Translations under genes and position numbers: made by a program | Notes under the pieces: model-generated | The model's database searches: none | What the model was told of the DNA's origin: nothing | What the model saw: the letters and a program-made list of their open reading frames with translations, nothing else | Part shown: positions 11,078-20,988 of the stretch, in pieces | How positions within the stretch are numbered: the first letter of the stretch is position 1 | Layout: each line of letters starts with the position of its first letter | NCBI RefSeq assembly: GCF_947260015.1 | Contig: NZ_CAMYOM010000008.1 | Span: 1 to 64,000, forward strand | Origin: an uncultured Eudoraea sp. | GTDB lineage: Bacteria; Bacteroidota; Bacteroidia; Flavobacteriales; Flavobacteriaceae | Direction of reading: 5' to 3' | DNA: 64,000 nt

Positions 11078-12256
11078 CTAAAGATAACTAAGCCACCACT
11101 TATCTCTATTATTACTCTTGTATGTATTGAACCAGTTGCATATAGGGTATAATCCTATAATAAGCAATACCCATACAAGATAAACCACCCAAAGGCTGAA
11201 GCCATATCCCTTTAATTCGGGTTGCATGTTTACCCATACATCAATAACCATATCGGAAGCTTTGAAGCCGGTTAGTACTGCAGCGATTAAAGCCAGCAGA
11301 TGTATTATATAAATATGGATTATGTAAAAGAACATAGGGACCCTACCAATGGTGATTAATTTATCAAAAAATGAGCCTCTCCATTTCTCCGCTAGTGCAA
11401 GGAAAATTATTGAAGGCCCTAAGGTGATTAACAAATACAAAAGAGAAGGGGGGTACTTGGTCACGTTTAAGAATGACATGACCGTAAAAACAAAAGATTT
11501 TTGAGTAGACCATGCATAGGGATCTCCGTAAATATTTATAAAGCGTAATACAAAAAATGCTAAGGTGATACCAATTCCCAATTGCCATAATCTTTTAACT
11601 CTAAAAGAGGAATTGACTGTTGGCTTATAAAGTTCCCCAAAGTAATAACCCAGAGGCATTACAAACACCCAGGGAATTATAGGATATACCACAAAAAGCT
11701 CCATAATTCCCATATCTACAATATTAAATGCGTGTAAAAAAGTCCATAGTCCGGATGCAAAAATACCAGTAGGAACAAAAGAGTCAAATGCATTGTGCCC
11801 TACGATAACTATTATTGACAGGAAAATAGTAAGTTTTTTAGGTAAGTGAATAAATGCTGCAAGCAGGATCATGCTCAACCCAAGAATCCAGATTACCTGA
11901 AGTACAACACTAGAATAATCCAGTTTGAAAAGCCATGCCAATTTTATAATGGTAAATTCTACTAAAACCAGCCATAGGCCTCTTTTTAAAAGCCATACAG
12001 AGAGCGATTTCTTGTCCCGTCGCTGACTAACAAAAAAAGCTGAAGTACCTGCGAGAAAAACAAATACCGTGGCACAAAAATGTGTAACAAAGCGAGTCCA
12101 GAAAATGGCTGCATTGGTCTGGTTTAAGTCTGTAGGATTATAGAAAAATGCATCATAATTGAAATAATCTCGAACATGATCCAGGGCCATGATGACCATA
12201 ACTAACCCTCTGAGCATATCAATGGAAGTTATTCTTTTTCTGGTTGTGGCTTTCAT
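11078..12256 (-). CDS. heparan-alpha-glucosaminide N-acetyltransferase-like (DUF1624) membrane protein
   Basis: RITSIDMLRGLVMVIMALDHVRDYF. Confidence 0.85.
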   Translation of the reverse strand: MKATTRKRITSIDMLRGLVMVIMALDHVRDYFNYDAFFYNPTDLNQTNAAIFWTRFVTHFCATVFVFLAGTSAFFVSQRRDKKSLSVWLLKRGLWLVLVEFTIIKLAWLFKLDYSSVVLQVIWILGLSMILLAAFIHLPKKLTIFLSIIVIVGHNAFDSFVPTGIFASGLWTFLHAFNIVDMGIMELFVVYPIIPWVFVMPLGYYFGELYKPTVNSSFRVKRLWQLGIGITLAFFVLRFINIYGDPYAWSTQKSFVFTVMSFLNVTKYPPSLLYLLITLGPSIIFLALAEKWRGSFFDKLITIGRVPMFFYIIHIYIIHLLALIAAVLTGFKASDMVIDVWVNMQPELKGYGFSLWVVYLVWVLLIIGLYPICNWFNTYKSNNRDKWWLSYL

Positions 12257-12327
12257 ATTTTTATGTGTGCTATGGTTGTTTGGTTTAGGTATTTGAAATA
12301 TTTAGAAACAAAAGTGTATAAATTACG

Positions 12328-13311
12328 CTAATCTCCTATGGTGATTGCAACATTTCCGGTTTTTTGTCCTTTTTCGACATACCTGAATGCATCAGCAACA
12401 TTTTCAAGCGGATAAGATCTATCAATTACAGACTTAAATTTACCCTCCTCTATCAGCTTTTTAACCAAAAGCACACTTCGCTTTATATTTGGTGGATAAG
12501 GAAATTTCACTTTTTTTCCTGTATGACCCGGAAGGCTGCCAAAAATGGCAGAAATAAGGGAGTAGAATAGATTTTGAGACCAGGGCCCCAACTCAGATGA
12601 GATATAAACGCCACCTGGTTTTAATAATGACTTGCACTTGCCAAAAGTACTTTTACCTACGCTGTCAAAAACATATTCGTATTTCTCCGGGTCTTTTGTG
12701 AAATCTTCTTTTGTATAATCGATGACTTTGACCGCTCCCAGTGATTTCACTAACTCCATATTTTTCGTATTACAAACAGCAGTGATATCAGCACCATGGT
12801 ATTTAAGTAATTGTACGGTAGCAGAACCAATACCTCCGGAGGCTCCATTTACCATTACTTTATCACCTTCTTTTAAATTTACTTTGTTTATAATATTATA
12901 AGCATAATGGGCACCTTCAATACAAGCTCCTGCCTGTTGGTATGTAAAATTTTCTGGCATTGTGGAAATTCCTTTTTCATGAGAGAATACGAGATATTCT
13001 GCATAAGAGCTTAAAACGGTGTCGTCAAATCCGAAAACTTTATCTCCGACAACAAATGAAGTTACGCCTTCGCCAGTTTTCACAACATCACCGGCAAATT
13101 CAGTACCCAGAATTCTTTTATTTGGTTTAAACAGGCCGAGCATAAACCGCATAATAAATGGCTTTGCCCTCAGGTTGGCACAGTCAGTTCTGTTTACAGA
13201 GGCTGCCCTGACCCTTACAAGGACTTCATTCTCCTTAGGTTCAGGTTTTTGGACCTCTTGAACTTGTAAAACATCCGGGGATCCGTATTGAGCGTAAACA
13301 ATTGCCTTCAT
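12328..13311 (-). CDS. NAD(P)-dependent alcohol dehydrogenase / quinone oxidoreductase (MDR superfamily)
   Basis: GTEFAGDVVKTGEGV, VNGASGGIGSATVQLLK. Confidence 0.9.
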   Translation of the reverse strand: MKAIVYAQYGSPDVLQVQEVQKPEPKENEVLVRVRAASVNRTDCANLRAKPFIMRFMLGLFKPNKRILGTEFAGDVVKTGEGVTSFVVGDKVFGFDDTVLSSYAEYLVFSHEKGISTMPENFTYQQAGACIEGAHYAYNIINKVNLKEGDKVMVNGASGGIGSATVQLLKYHGADITAVCNTKNMELVKSLGAVKVIDYTKEDFTKDPEKYEYVFDSVGKSTFGKCKSLLKPGGVYISSELGPWSQNLFYSLISAIFGSLPGHTGKKVKFPYPPNIKRSVLLVKKLIEEGKFKSVIDRSYPLENVADAFRYVEKGQKTGNVAITIGD

Positions 13312-13325
13312 TTATTTAAACTATT

Positions 13326-13775
13326 TTAACCTGCCGGCAGCATATTCCGGATAGCACTAATTTTCCATTCGTCTTCACTGAAGACTACTATAAAACTACT
13401 CCACATCTTTCTTGTAGTTCCGTTGGTATTTTTAATTTCATATCGGGCATCCACTATTGCGCACTGTGGATTTAAAAGCCGTATATTTTCAATTTTCAGG
13501 GTTCTTGTGCCAGGATTGTTTTTTGAGCTTTGCAGCATGCCTTTCATGGACTCTTCTTTACCTTTTCTCCATTTACCAGAAGATACTAATTGATCTATAT
13601 CTTCTGTCAAAATATGACTTAGTAGAACCGTGTCTTTATTTTCTCTGGCTTTGGAGTAGTCCTCAATTAAGGAGTGAATGTCTTTTGTTTGTTTTTTGCC
13701 GGGTGTAATTTCCTGTGCACTAAGATTCGTGACTATAAAATTTGACAGAAGGAGGAGGATTAATGAATTTTTCAT
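13326..13775 (-). CDS. secreted SnoaL/DUF4440-like protein
   Basis: signal peptide and NTF2-like fold pattern. Confidence 0.65.
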   Translation of the reverse strand: MKNSLILLLLSNFIVTNLSAQEITPGKKQTKDIHSLIEDYSKARENKDTVLLSHILTEDIDQLVSSGKWRKGKEESMKGMLQSSKNNPGTRTLKIENIRLLNPQCAIVDARYEIKNTNGTTRKMWSSFIVVFSEDEWKISAIRNMLPAG

Positions 13776-13795
13776 GAAGTGATTTTATTTATGGA

Positions 13796-14545
13796 TCAAG
13801 CCAATATTTTTTTCAACTCACTAAAGCTTATCAGATTAAGACTTTCTTTTCTGTTTTCATCCAAAACCTTGTATTCATAAAATGGATTGGTATTCTTTAT
13901 ACTGTTGCCAATAGGATGTTTTTTAGATAAAATGCCAACACCCCAATCTGTATCAATACAACAGGAATACAAACCGGAATCGGAACGTGATTTTAAAAAG
14001 GCTTTCCAGGTAGTTCCGTTCCAATACCCGCTTGCAGGAGAATTCGTATACTGATATTCCTCCCTTGCGTGCCATTCCGTTGGGGGGTTGCAGTCATGTA
14101 ACACTATAAACCCATCATCTTTTATGTGGTCCAATGAATTTTTAATGTCCAAATCTACTTGAGCTGCAAGATGCAGACCATCAATAAAAATAACATCAAA
14201 CTTAATGTCCTTTGCTAAAATTTCATTTTTATTTAATTTATCAAAGAAACTATCACTGGTCATTTTAAAATCTATTGATTTCTCCTTGTATTCCACACCA
14301 GGGTCCACACTGTACTTTGTGTCAGCATTTATGTGGTTATAGTTGTGCTCCGGATTTCGGACGCCAATTTCTAAATAACAGGTTTCACGTTGAAAGAGTG
14401 ATAATAAAAAATTTATCACCTCAGTTCTTTTGGGCGTTTTTTTGAGTTCTAACTTAGTTTTTTCAATGGTGTTCTTATGAAATGGATCATTTACCACTCG
14501 TCGCCCGTGTTTATTGTAGGTTTTGATTTTTTTAAAAATGTTCAT
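13796..14545 (-). CDS. class I SAM-dependent methyltransferase (Methyltransf_24-like)
   Basis: CYLEIGVRNPEHN, KFDVIFIDGLH, DGFIVLHDCNPP. Confidence 0.75.
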   Translation of the reverse strand: MNIFKKIKTYNKHGRRVVNDPFHKNTIEKTKLELKKTPKRTEVINFLLSLFQRETCYLEIGVRNPEHNYNHINADTKYSVDPGVEYKEKSIDFKMTSDSFFDKLNKNEILAKDIKFDVIFIDGLHLAAQVDLDIKNSLDHIKDDGFIVLHDCNPPTEWHAREEYQYTNSPASGYWNGTTWKAFLKSRSDSGLYSCCIDTDWGVGILSKKHPIGNSIKNTNPFYEYKVLDENRKESLNLISFSELKKILA

Positions 14546-14586
14546 ATATAAGATGATTTTATGATAGAGTTCAAATTAAAAATTAA

Positions 14587-17500
14587 CTAATTCAGCCTTT
14601 TTTGAATGGTCTTGTACTTATTTTCCAATTCAATAAACCTGTCTAATGCGTCCTGCCCAATCTCCTGATCAGCCTTGTTCATCATATTGTATAAATATTT
14701 GATTTGGCTCGTTAGCATAGGTTGCTCATAAATTCCTTCTCTGGTTCTTAGTTCATCAAGGACTATTTTTATTTTCGATAATATAGTTTTATCTGCTTCG
14801 GTTACTTTCCCTTTAGTCTCCAAAGTTTCCTGTTCTCTTTCCAAATTGTTTACCAATAATAAAGCCTTATTTAATAAGTCGCGTACCTTTATTTGAAAAT
14901 CTACCTGCTCATTAATGATTTTTTCCGAGATTCCTGTAGCATTTACCCTGGGATCTATAACTATTTCAAAGGATTTCGATAATATTATCTCATCAATTGT
15001 GAGCTTTGCGATATATAATCCGGGTTTTACAAGTGGACCATTTTTATAACGGTCTTCGACTTTCTTATTCCATGGCCCGGTTGCGGTCATATCCCATTTA
15101 AAACGATTAAATCCTTTCTTTGCATTTAATTTATCAGATACCTGATAATTAAGGAATTCGGTACTCATATCACGTTTTACACTATCTTTAGAAATCCCTG
15201 TTGTATCGCTAATGTAAGTATTTACAACTTCCAATCTTTCGTCTAAAATTTCCAATTTTAATAGAGAACTCATTTCTTCTTGTAAGAAGTAATCCAGGGT
15301 CACCCCAGGTTTTGGATATTTTGGGGACTCACTTTTTCGGGTCCCGGAAGGGGCTCTATATCGAATTGCGAAATTAGGTTTGAACAATATATGATTTTTA
15401 TTATTCACTAAATTCTTTTGTCTCAGAAGGTTTATATCATCTAAAATCCAGAATCCACGGCCCATGGTAGCCAAAACCAGATCTCCTCTATGAATTCTCA
15501 GATCGGTAATTGGCGTAATGGGTAGATTTTGTTGGAACGCATTCCATGTTGCTCCGTCATTAAATGAAACAAAAAGCCCATATTCTGTACCTGCAAATAA
15601 AAGACCTTCCTTTGCAGGGTCTTCGCGAACTACTCTTACCGCATATTCCTTTGGTATGCCGTTATTACCTGGTGTAATTAACTGCCAGGATTCACCATAA
15701 TTATCGGTTTTATAGATATAAGGCCTCCGATCGCCTAACTGATATCGAAGAACGCAAACATAGGCCTTGGCCGGATTATGCGACGAGGGCTCAATGGCAT
15801 CTACCCTGCCACCCGGGGGGAGGTTTTTTGGAGTTACGTTTTTCCAGGTTTTACCACCATTCCGGGTTACATGAACAGGTCCGTCATTGGCACCAACCCA
15901 AATTAGTCCTTCCTCTACAGACGATTCCTGAATGGCATAAATACTACTATAGAATTCTTCACCTGTGATGTCTCGGGTAATCGGACTTCCAGAAACCACT
16001 TGTTTATCTGCTTCAAAAGCTGTGAGGTCAGGGGAAATGATTTTCCAGGTTTTACCTTCATCAGTAGTTTTATGTACATATTGCGATGTGTGATAAATAA
16101 CTTTTGGATTATGAGGAGAAACCAGAATTGGGGATACCCGCTGAAATCTGAATTGCAGGTCTTTTGGATTATGCCCGTACATATTTGAAGCTCCAACGTA
16201 AAATGATTTTTCGGTTCCGGTTTTTTTATTAAAAACCGTAAATCGGCCTTTACAATTGGAATAAACAATATCTGGATTAGCTGGATGAGGTACTGCCGGT
16301 CCGGTTTCACAACCACCTGTATTTATGATATAACCAATTCCGGGTACCTGAATTCCATAAGGAGCCATACTGGGCACTGCCACTGTGGAATAGTTATCCT
16401 GTTGCCCTCCATAGAGCCAGTAAGGGTATTGGTTGTCAACTTCTACCTGGTAAATTTCTGCTGTTGGTTGGTTGTATTGAGTAGACCAGCTTTTACCTCC
16501 ATTATGAGTAACGTTTGCTCCACCATCATTGCTTTGAATAAAAAGATCTGAATTTGAAGGATTGATCCACATATCGTGATTATCGCTATGTGGCGAGTCG
16601 AGTAATGTCCAGGTTTTTCCCCTGTCTATCGATTTCATATAGTCTGTGGCCAGACTATATATTATGTCTGGGTTTTGTGGGTCTACTTTTACGTTTGTGT
16701 AATAAAAAGGTCTGGTACGTATTTTTTTATCGTCAGATACTTGTTCAAAAGTGTCACCATGATCATCTGAAATATACAAGCCGCCTTCTTCTTTAGGGGC
16801 TTCAACTAATGCATAGAGTAACTTGGAATCTGCCGGACATACTTCCAGGTCAATTTTGCCAATCAGTTTTGCCGGAAGCCCACTCTCAATTTTGTTCCAG
16901 TTTTTCCCGGCGTCAAAAGATTTGTAGATTCCTCCTTCTTTGGGTGTGCCTCCGCTAATTATGGTCCATGGCTTACGTTCCGCTTTCCATGCGGCTGCAT
17001 AAAGGATATTCGGGTTGCCAGGCATCATTTCTAAATCGGAAATTCCGGTTTTATTAGAAATGAATAAAATGTTTTTCCAGGTCTTGCCTCCATCTGTGGT
17101 TTTGTAAAGGCCCCTTTCAGGATTTGAATTAAAAGCGTGTCCTATAGCGCCAACGTAAACCGTATTATGGTCATTGGGATGAATTCGTACCGCTCCGATC
17201 TGCCCAACCTTTGCAAGACCGGTTTCTACCCAGGTTTTACCGCCATCAATAGATTTATACATGCCTTTACCCTCAATCAGGTTGCTTCGTAAACCGTCTG
17301 ACCCTGTTCCAACATAGATGATATTTGGATCATTTTGGGCAACTGCAATTGCGCCAATGGAAGGGGTCTTAAAAAAACCATCGGAAACATTAAGCCAGGA
17401 AGTGCCATAATCTTCCGTTTTCCAGACACCACCTCCGGTAGCACCTAAAAAAAAGGTGGAAGGTTTAGATGGAACACCTGCTACAGCCGTAACTCGCCCT

Positions 17501-17622
17501 CCTCTGTATGGTCCTACATTTCGGTATTCCAACGAAGAATAGTCCTGGGAATAAATTATGGAGAAATTGGCAGTCAAGAGAGAAAATACAACGGCTACAA
17601 ATGCAGTTCTGATAATAATCAT
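14587..17622 (-). CDS. VPS10/sortilin-BNR repeat protein ('glycosyl hydrolase'), secreted
   Basis: repeated S-x-D-x-G-x-T-W Asp-box motifs (SIDGGKTWVETG, TTDGGKTWKN, SFDAGKNWNKIE). Confidence 0.9.
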   Translation of the reverse strand: MIIIRTAFVAVVFSLLTANFSIIYSQDYSSLEYRNVGPYRGGRVTAVAGVPSKPSTFFLGATGGGVWKTEDYGTSWLNVSDGFFKTPSIGAIAVAQNDPNIIYVGTGSDGLRSNLIEGKGMYKSIDGGKTWVETGLAKVGQIGAVRIHPNDHNTVYVGAIGHAFNSNPERGLYKTTDGGKTWKNILFISNKTGISDLEMMPGNPNILYAAAWKAERKPWTIISGGTPKEGGIYKSFDAGKNWNKIESGLPAKLIGKIDLEVCPADSKLLYALVEAPKEEGGLYISDDHGDTFEQVSDDKKIRTRPFYYTNVKVDPQNPDIIYSLATDYMKSIDRGKTWTLLDSPHSDNHDMWINPSNSDLFIQSNDGGANVTHNGGKSWSTQYNQPTAEIYQVEVDNQYPYWLYGGQQDNYSTVAVPSMAPYGIQVPGIGYIINTGGCETGPAVPHPANPDIVYSNCKGRFTVFNKKTGTEKSFYVGASNMYGHNPKDLQFRFQRVSPILVSPHNPKVIYHTSQYVHKTTDEGKTWKIISPDLTAFEADKQVVSGSPITRDITGEEFYSSIYAIQESSVEEGLIWVGANDGPVHVTRNGGKTWKNVTPKNLPPGGRVDAIEPSSHNPAKAYVCVLRYQLGDRRPYIYKTDNYGESWQLITPGNNGIPKEYAVRVVREDPAKEGLLFAGTEYGLFVSFNDGATWNAFQQNLPITPITDLRIHRGDLVLATMGRGFWILDDINLLRQKNLVNNKNHILFKPNFAIRYRAPSGTRKSESPKYPKPGVTLDYFLQEEMSSLLKLEILDERLEVVNTYISDTTGISKDSVKRDMSTEFLNYQVSDKLNAKKGFNRFKWDMTATGPWNKKVEDRYKNGPLVKPGLYIAKLTIDEIILSKSFEIVIDPRVNATGISEKIINEQVDFQIKVRDLLNKALLLVNNLEREQETLETKGKVTEADKTILSKIKIVLDELRTREGIYEQPMLTSQIKYLYNMMNKADQEIGQDALDRFIELENKYKTIQKRLN

Positions 17623-17816
17623 TTATGATAATTTGAATTTTAAAGAAGAACAGGATTAATTATTACGGGTGTGAAAGATAAATTCCTTTGATCATTTTTC
17701 CTATTAGTTAAAATGATCATGCCCTGATGAATTTTTCGACATCTTCTTTTCTTATCATTTTTTTAAGGTATTTTCTGTATAATGTTTCAAATACTACTTT
17801 CCTGGCTACTTATTTT

Positions 17817-18464
17817 TTAAACGGGTAATCTTTTTTTAACGAATTTTATTTGACCGTTATGATTTGATTCATGTTCGCATACATGAAACCACTTACAATA
17901 ATTATTAGTAGGTTGGTCCTGGAAAAATGGTTCAGTCTTATTAAGCCAATCATCGTCTCTCTTGGCAAATTCTTTTTTAGTGTTTTCTCTTACTTCCTCC
18001 AATTTGGAAAGATAGTATTCTACTTTATTACCCTTAATCTGCTCTCGCCCTTTTTCCCCCAGACCCATAGGTACATCCCACTCTTTTTTTATTTCCTCAT
18101 TCCAGGTACCCCATTCCAACTCTTCAAAGGTGTTTAATTGATAATACCTTTCGGTAGCCGCCAGGTGAAGCAGCATGGCACCAATAGAATTTGACTGTTC
18201 ATCAATTTGGAAATCCAATTGTTCCACCGTCAAATCTTTAACACTATGTATCAGCCATGCCCGCATCATGGTCATGGTAGATAAAAGAGTGCCGATTTGC
18301 GGTGCATATCCTTCTTTTGGCCCAATTATATAGAGACCATCTGAATTAGGAACAAATTTTTTATTTGCAAGGCTTATTAGCGGGGTTGAGAAAAATCCTG
18401 CGGTTAGAATAGTGGATCCTTTAATAAATTTTCTTCTGTTGGTTTTGTTAGTGTTACTTTTCAT
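17817..18464 (-). CDS. DinB family protein with Tat-like signal
   Basis: RRKFIKGSTILTAGF; LLHLAATERYYQLNTFE; HVCEHESNHNGQIKFVKKR. Confidence 0.8.
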   Translation of the reverse strand: MKSNTNKTNRRKFIKGSTILTAGFFSTPLISLANKKFVPNSDGLYIIGPKEGYAPQIGTLLSTMTMMRAWLIHSVKDLTVEQLDFQIDEQSNSIGAMLLHLAATERYYQLNTFEELEWGTWNEEIKKEWDVPMGLGEKGREQIKGNKVEYYLSKLEEVRENTKKEFAKRDDDWLNKTEPFFQDQPTNNYCKWFHVCEHESNHNGQIKFVKKRLPV

Positions 18465-18473
18465 ATATATTGA

Positions 18474-18665
18474 TTATTGATTTGTATTCTCCTTACTTCT
18501 TTTCTTATTCAATCCAGCTCCAATTGCAACCCCAATAGCTACTCCAATTCCGACACCAACAGCTATTTCGTTTATGACTACTCCGATTGCTCCTCCAACT
18601 CCGGCGCCAAGGGCAATACCAACTCCTGCATAATTTTTCTGTTTCATATTTAATATATGACCCAA
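18474..18665 (-). CDS. small glycine-zipper membrane protein
   Basis: repeated GVGIGVAIGVAIGAG; 63 aa (start may be the internal Met, MKQKNYAG). Confidence 0.5.
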   Translation of the reverse strand: MGHILNMKQKNYAGVGIALGAGVGGAIGVVINEIAVGVGIGVAIGVAIGAGLNKKRSKENTNQ

Positions 18666-18720
18666 AAGATAGTAATTTCTTTATGATCAAAGCTTAATCA
18701 GGCAACCAAAAATCCAGGAT

Positions 18721-20682
18721 TTACCCCACTTTAGAATTCAGTTCTTGTCTATACTTCTTTAATGCCAATAGTGAGAAATAGCGCTTGTAGTTTCTGTAAG
18801 AAACCATAGTTGTTTTATAAAATAATCCGCTCATTGGCTGCACCGGCCAGTCACCATCTTCAAGCTGTTGGTCAATAAGCCAGTCTATAGCTTTAATTAA
18901 GCGGGGATCTTCAGCATAACCTCCGTTTAATAATGCGAGTATGCACCAAGCTGTTTGATCAACTACACTGGCATCTGCCTGAATATATTCCCTCGCAAGG
19001 GCAGATTCCTGCGCTTCTCCCCAACCGCCATCTTCTTTTTGTTTGGACCATAGGTAGGTACATGCACTTTGTATTGCCTTATGGTCCTTACTCATTCCAT
19101 ACATGGTCAGTCCTTCTACAACAAAACAAATTCCATAGGTGAAACACAGGCCCCATAAGGCTTCCCAGCTTCCATCTTTATATTGGGAATTCAAAAGGTA
19201 TTTAACGGCACGTTCCATCGCTTTTTCCATTTCATTAGTAAACAAATGGGGTCTGCTTTGTTTTATTTGTACAAAACACTGAATAATACTACCCGTGCAT
19301 TCTACATAAGAATGATCAACCATAATATCAACAAATACATTTGCCGCATTAAACCACTCCAGCTTGGGGTTGCCAATGGCTTTGTCCACACTGGTCCATC
19401 CTCCGTCATCGCCTTGTAGTAGCATTATAAAACCTATGGCTTTTTTTATTCTTGCATCAGATAATAATTCGTCGCCTAAGCCTTCGGTTTCCAAAAGTGC
19501 TTTAATTGCTTCTGCAGTACAATCAGATACCACCCAGCCATTGTCCAGATAGCTAAAAGTCCAGCCACCTGCCCTGGGAAGACGGTGGTATTTAAAAGGG
19601 TTTTCCAGTTCCTTCATTACCTGGTTATCCAACAAGAATTTACGGGTCTTAAGGGCCAAAGGTTTTAACAATGGATCAGTACATTCTTTACCCATAGCCT
19701 GTAAATAGAATCCATTGTCCCAGGTATAAGTGTTAGTAAAGCCCTGCATCAATATTTCATCATCATTTTCCCATAAATATAGGGGTAGTTTTTCCCAGGA
19801 TTTTTTCAGTTTCTCCTGTTCCCCTCTAAAATGGTATATCAGGGTATTATAAACCGCATTTACGGGCGCTTGCCTTATAAAACTTGAATTTTCATCTTCA
19901 TATTCTATGTGTTCATATACTAGTGCCAGTGCTTTCTTTTTGATAAACTTGGGGATAATGGGATCAATTCTCTTGATCCACCACATAGAGATTTTAAATA
20001 TTCTGGTTTCAGGAAATATATTATCTGTGTCTGCAAAGGTCCCTCTATGTTTGGCAAAATTAATTTGCTCATAGGGTTGGAGGTATAATTCCTTCCTTAA
20101 TTGGAGTATTAGTTCATCTGGTTCTATGGATAGACGTTCACGATAGAAGTAACACATCGGTAAATAAATAATCCTTACATAACCTGAAATTTTACGGGGA
20201 TGAAACGGAAACCAGCTGGGTAACATATACAACTCAGGGGGCACAGGAGCAACCCCTTTATAAGAATACAAATTGAGAAATGACAGTATAAATTTGCACC
20301 AACTTGTAGAGTACAAGGGTCCTCCTTTCTCATGTATCCAATTTAATGCTTTTTTTAATTCGGATTCTGAGGCAGAATGACCCAAAAAGCGCAAAGCCAC
20401 ATAATTAATTACACTGGTAAAAATCGTACCCACTTTTGATTCCTGATGAATACCAAAACTGCCATCTGCCAATTGATGTCTTAGTATATACCTACTCATC
20501 TTGGTTTTTGTTACCATAGTCATAGGCTGCCCGCATATTCTCATGGCAAAAATGTATAATGGTAAAAGAAAAAAAGGACCGTCATACGGCACAGGCCAGG
20601 TTCCTTCTTCGGTTTGATTTGCAGCCATCCAACCGTAAACTTTTTGGATAGCCTGCTCAACTTTTTGCTTGGGATTGACCAT
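18721..20682 (-). CDS. osc: oxidosqualene cyclase (terpene cyclase/mutase family)
   Basis: VSDCTAE catalytic motif (19510..19524) in place of the squalene-hopene cyclase DxDD; N-terminal W...YDGPFFLLP; LPSWFPFHPRKISGYVRIIYLPMCYFYRER; DIMVDHSYVECTGSIIQCF; multiple QW repeats. Confidence 0.93.
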   Translation of the reverse strand: MVNPKQKVEQAIQKVYGWMAANQTEEGTWPVPYDGPFFLLPLYIFAMRICGQPMTMVTKTKMSRYILRHQLADGSFGIHQESKVGTIFTSVINYVALRFLGHSASESELKKALNWIHEKGGPLYSTSWCKFILSFLNLYSYKGVAPVPPELYMLPSWFPFHPRKISGYVRIIYLPMCYFYRERLSIEPDELILQLRKELYLQPYEQINFAKHRGTFADTDNIFPETRIFKISMWWIKRIDPIIPKFIKKKALALVYEHIEYEDENSSFIRQAPVNAVYNTLIYHFRGEQEKLKKSWEKLPLYLWENDDEILMQGFTNTYTWDNGFYLQAMGKECTDPLLKPLALKTRKFLLDNQVMKELENPFKYHRLPRAGGWTFSYLDNGWVVSDCTAEAIKALLETEGLGDELLSDARIKKAIGFIMLLQGDDGGWTSVDKAIGNPKLEWFNAANVFVDIMVDHSYVECTGSIIQCFVQIKQSRPHLFTNEMEKAMERAVKYLLNSQYKDGSWEALWGLCFTYGICFVVEGLTMYGMSKDHKAIQSACTYLWSKQKEDGGWGEAQESALAREYIQADASVVDQTAWCILALLNGGYAEDPRLIKAIDWLIDQQLEDGDWPVQPMSGLFYKTTMVSYRNYKRYFSLLALKKYRQELNSKVG

Positions 20683-20988
20683 TATCGGATAACAAATTTC
20701 AATTTATGTCATTTAAATCTTAGGCCTCTGTACAAGGATAATTAATTGTAAGTCGAAGGTTTCAAATTACCATGTAAATATAATTCAATTTAGTTTTGAA
20801 TAATTGCTTTTATGTATACTTATCCTACTTTGCAGAGAACAAAAACAAATGAAATTTTTAGGTTTTGCCCCAAAAGCGATATCTTTGTATGGTTTAATAT
20901 CAATGATTCTATCTTTTTTCCTTTACTCAAGTTATTTGAAAGGAAAACAAAAAGGGAAACTGAAGTTTAGGATATTTATAAAAGACAA
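20683..20988. promoter_or_regulatory. 306-bp divergent intergenic region between OSC and squalene monooxygenase
   Basis: only non-coding space between the divergent genes; must hold both promoters unless transcripts start elsewhere. Confidence 0.55.

Noticed and set aside
15915-16316. 133-aa minus ORF and plus ORFs inside the VPS10/BNR gene
   Set aside because: Out-of-frame shadows of 14587..17622.
18721-20682. Squalene-hopene cyclase annotation
   Set aside because: The acid motif is VSDCTAE, not DxDDTA, and a squalene monooxygenase is adjacent; OSC fits better.
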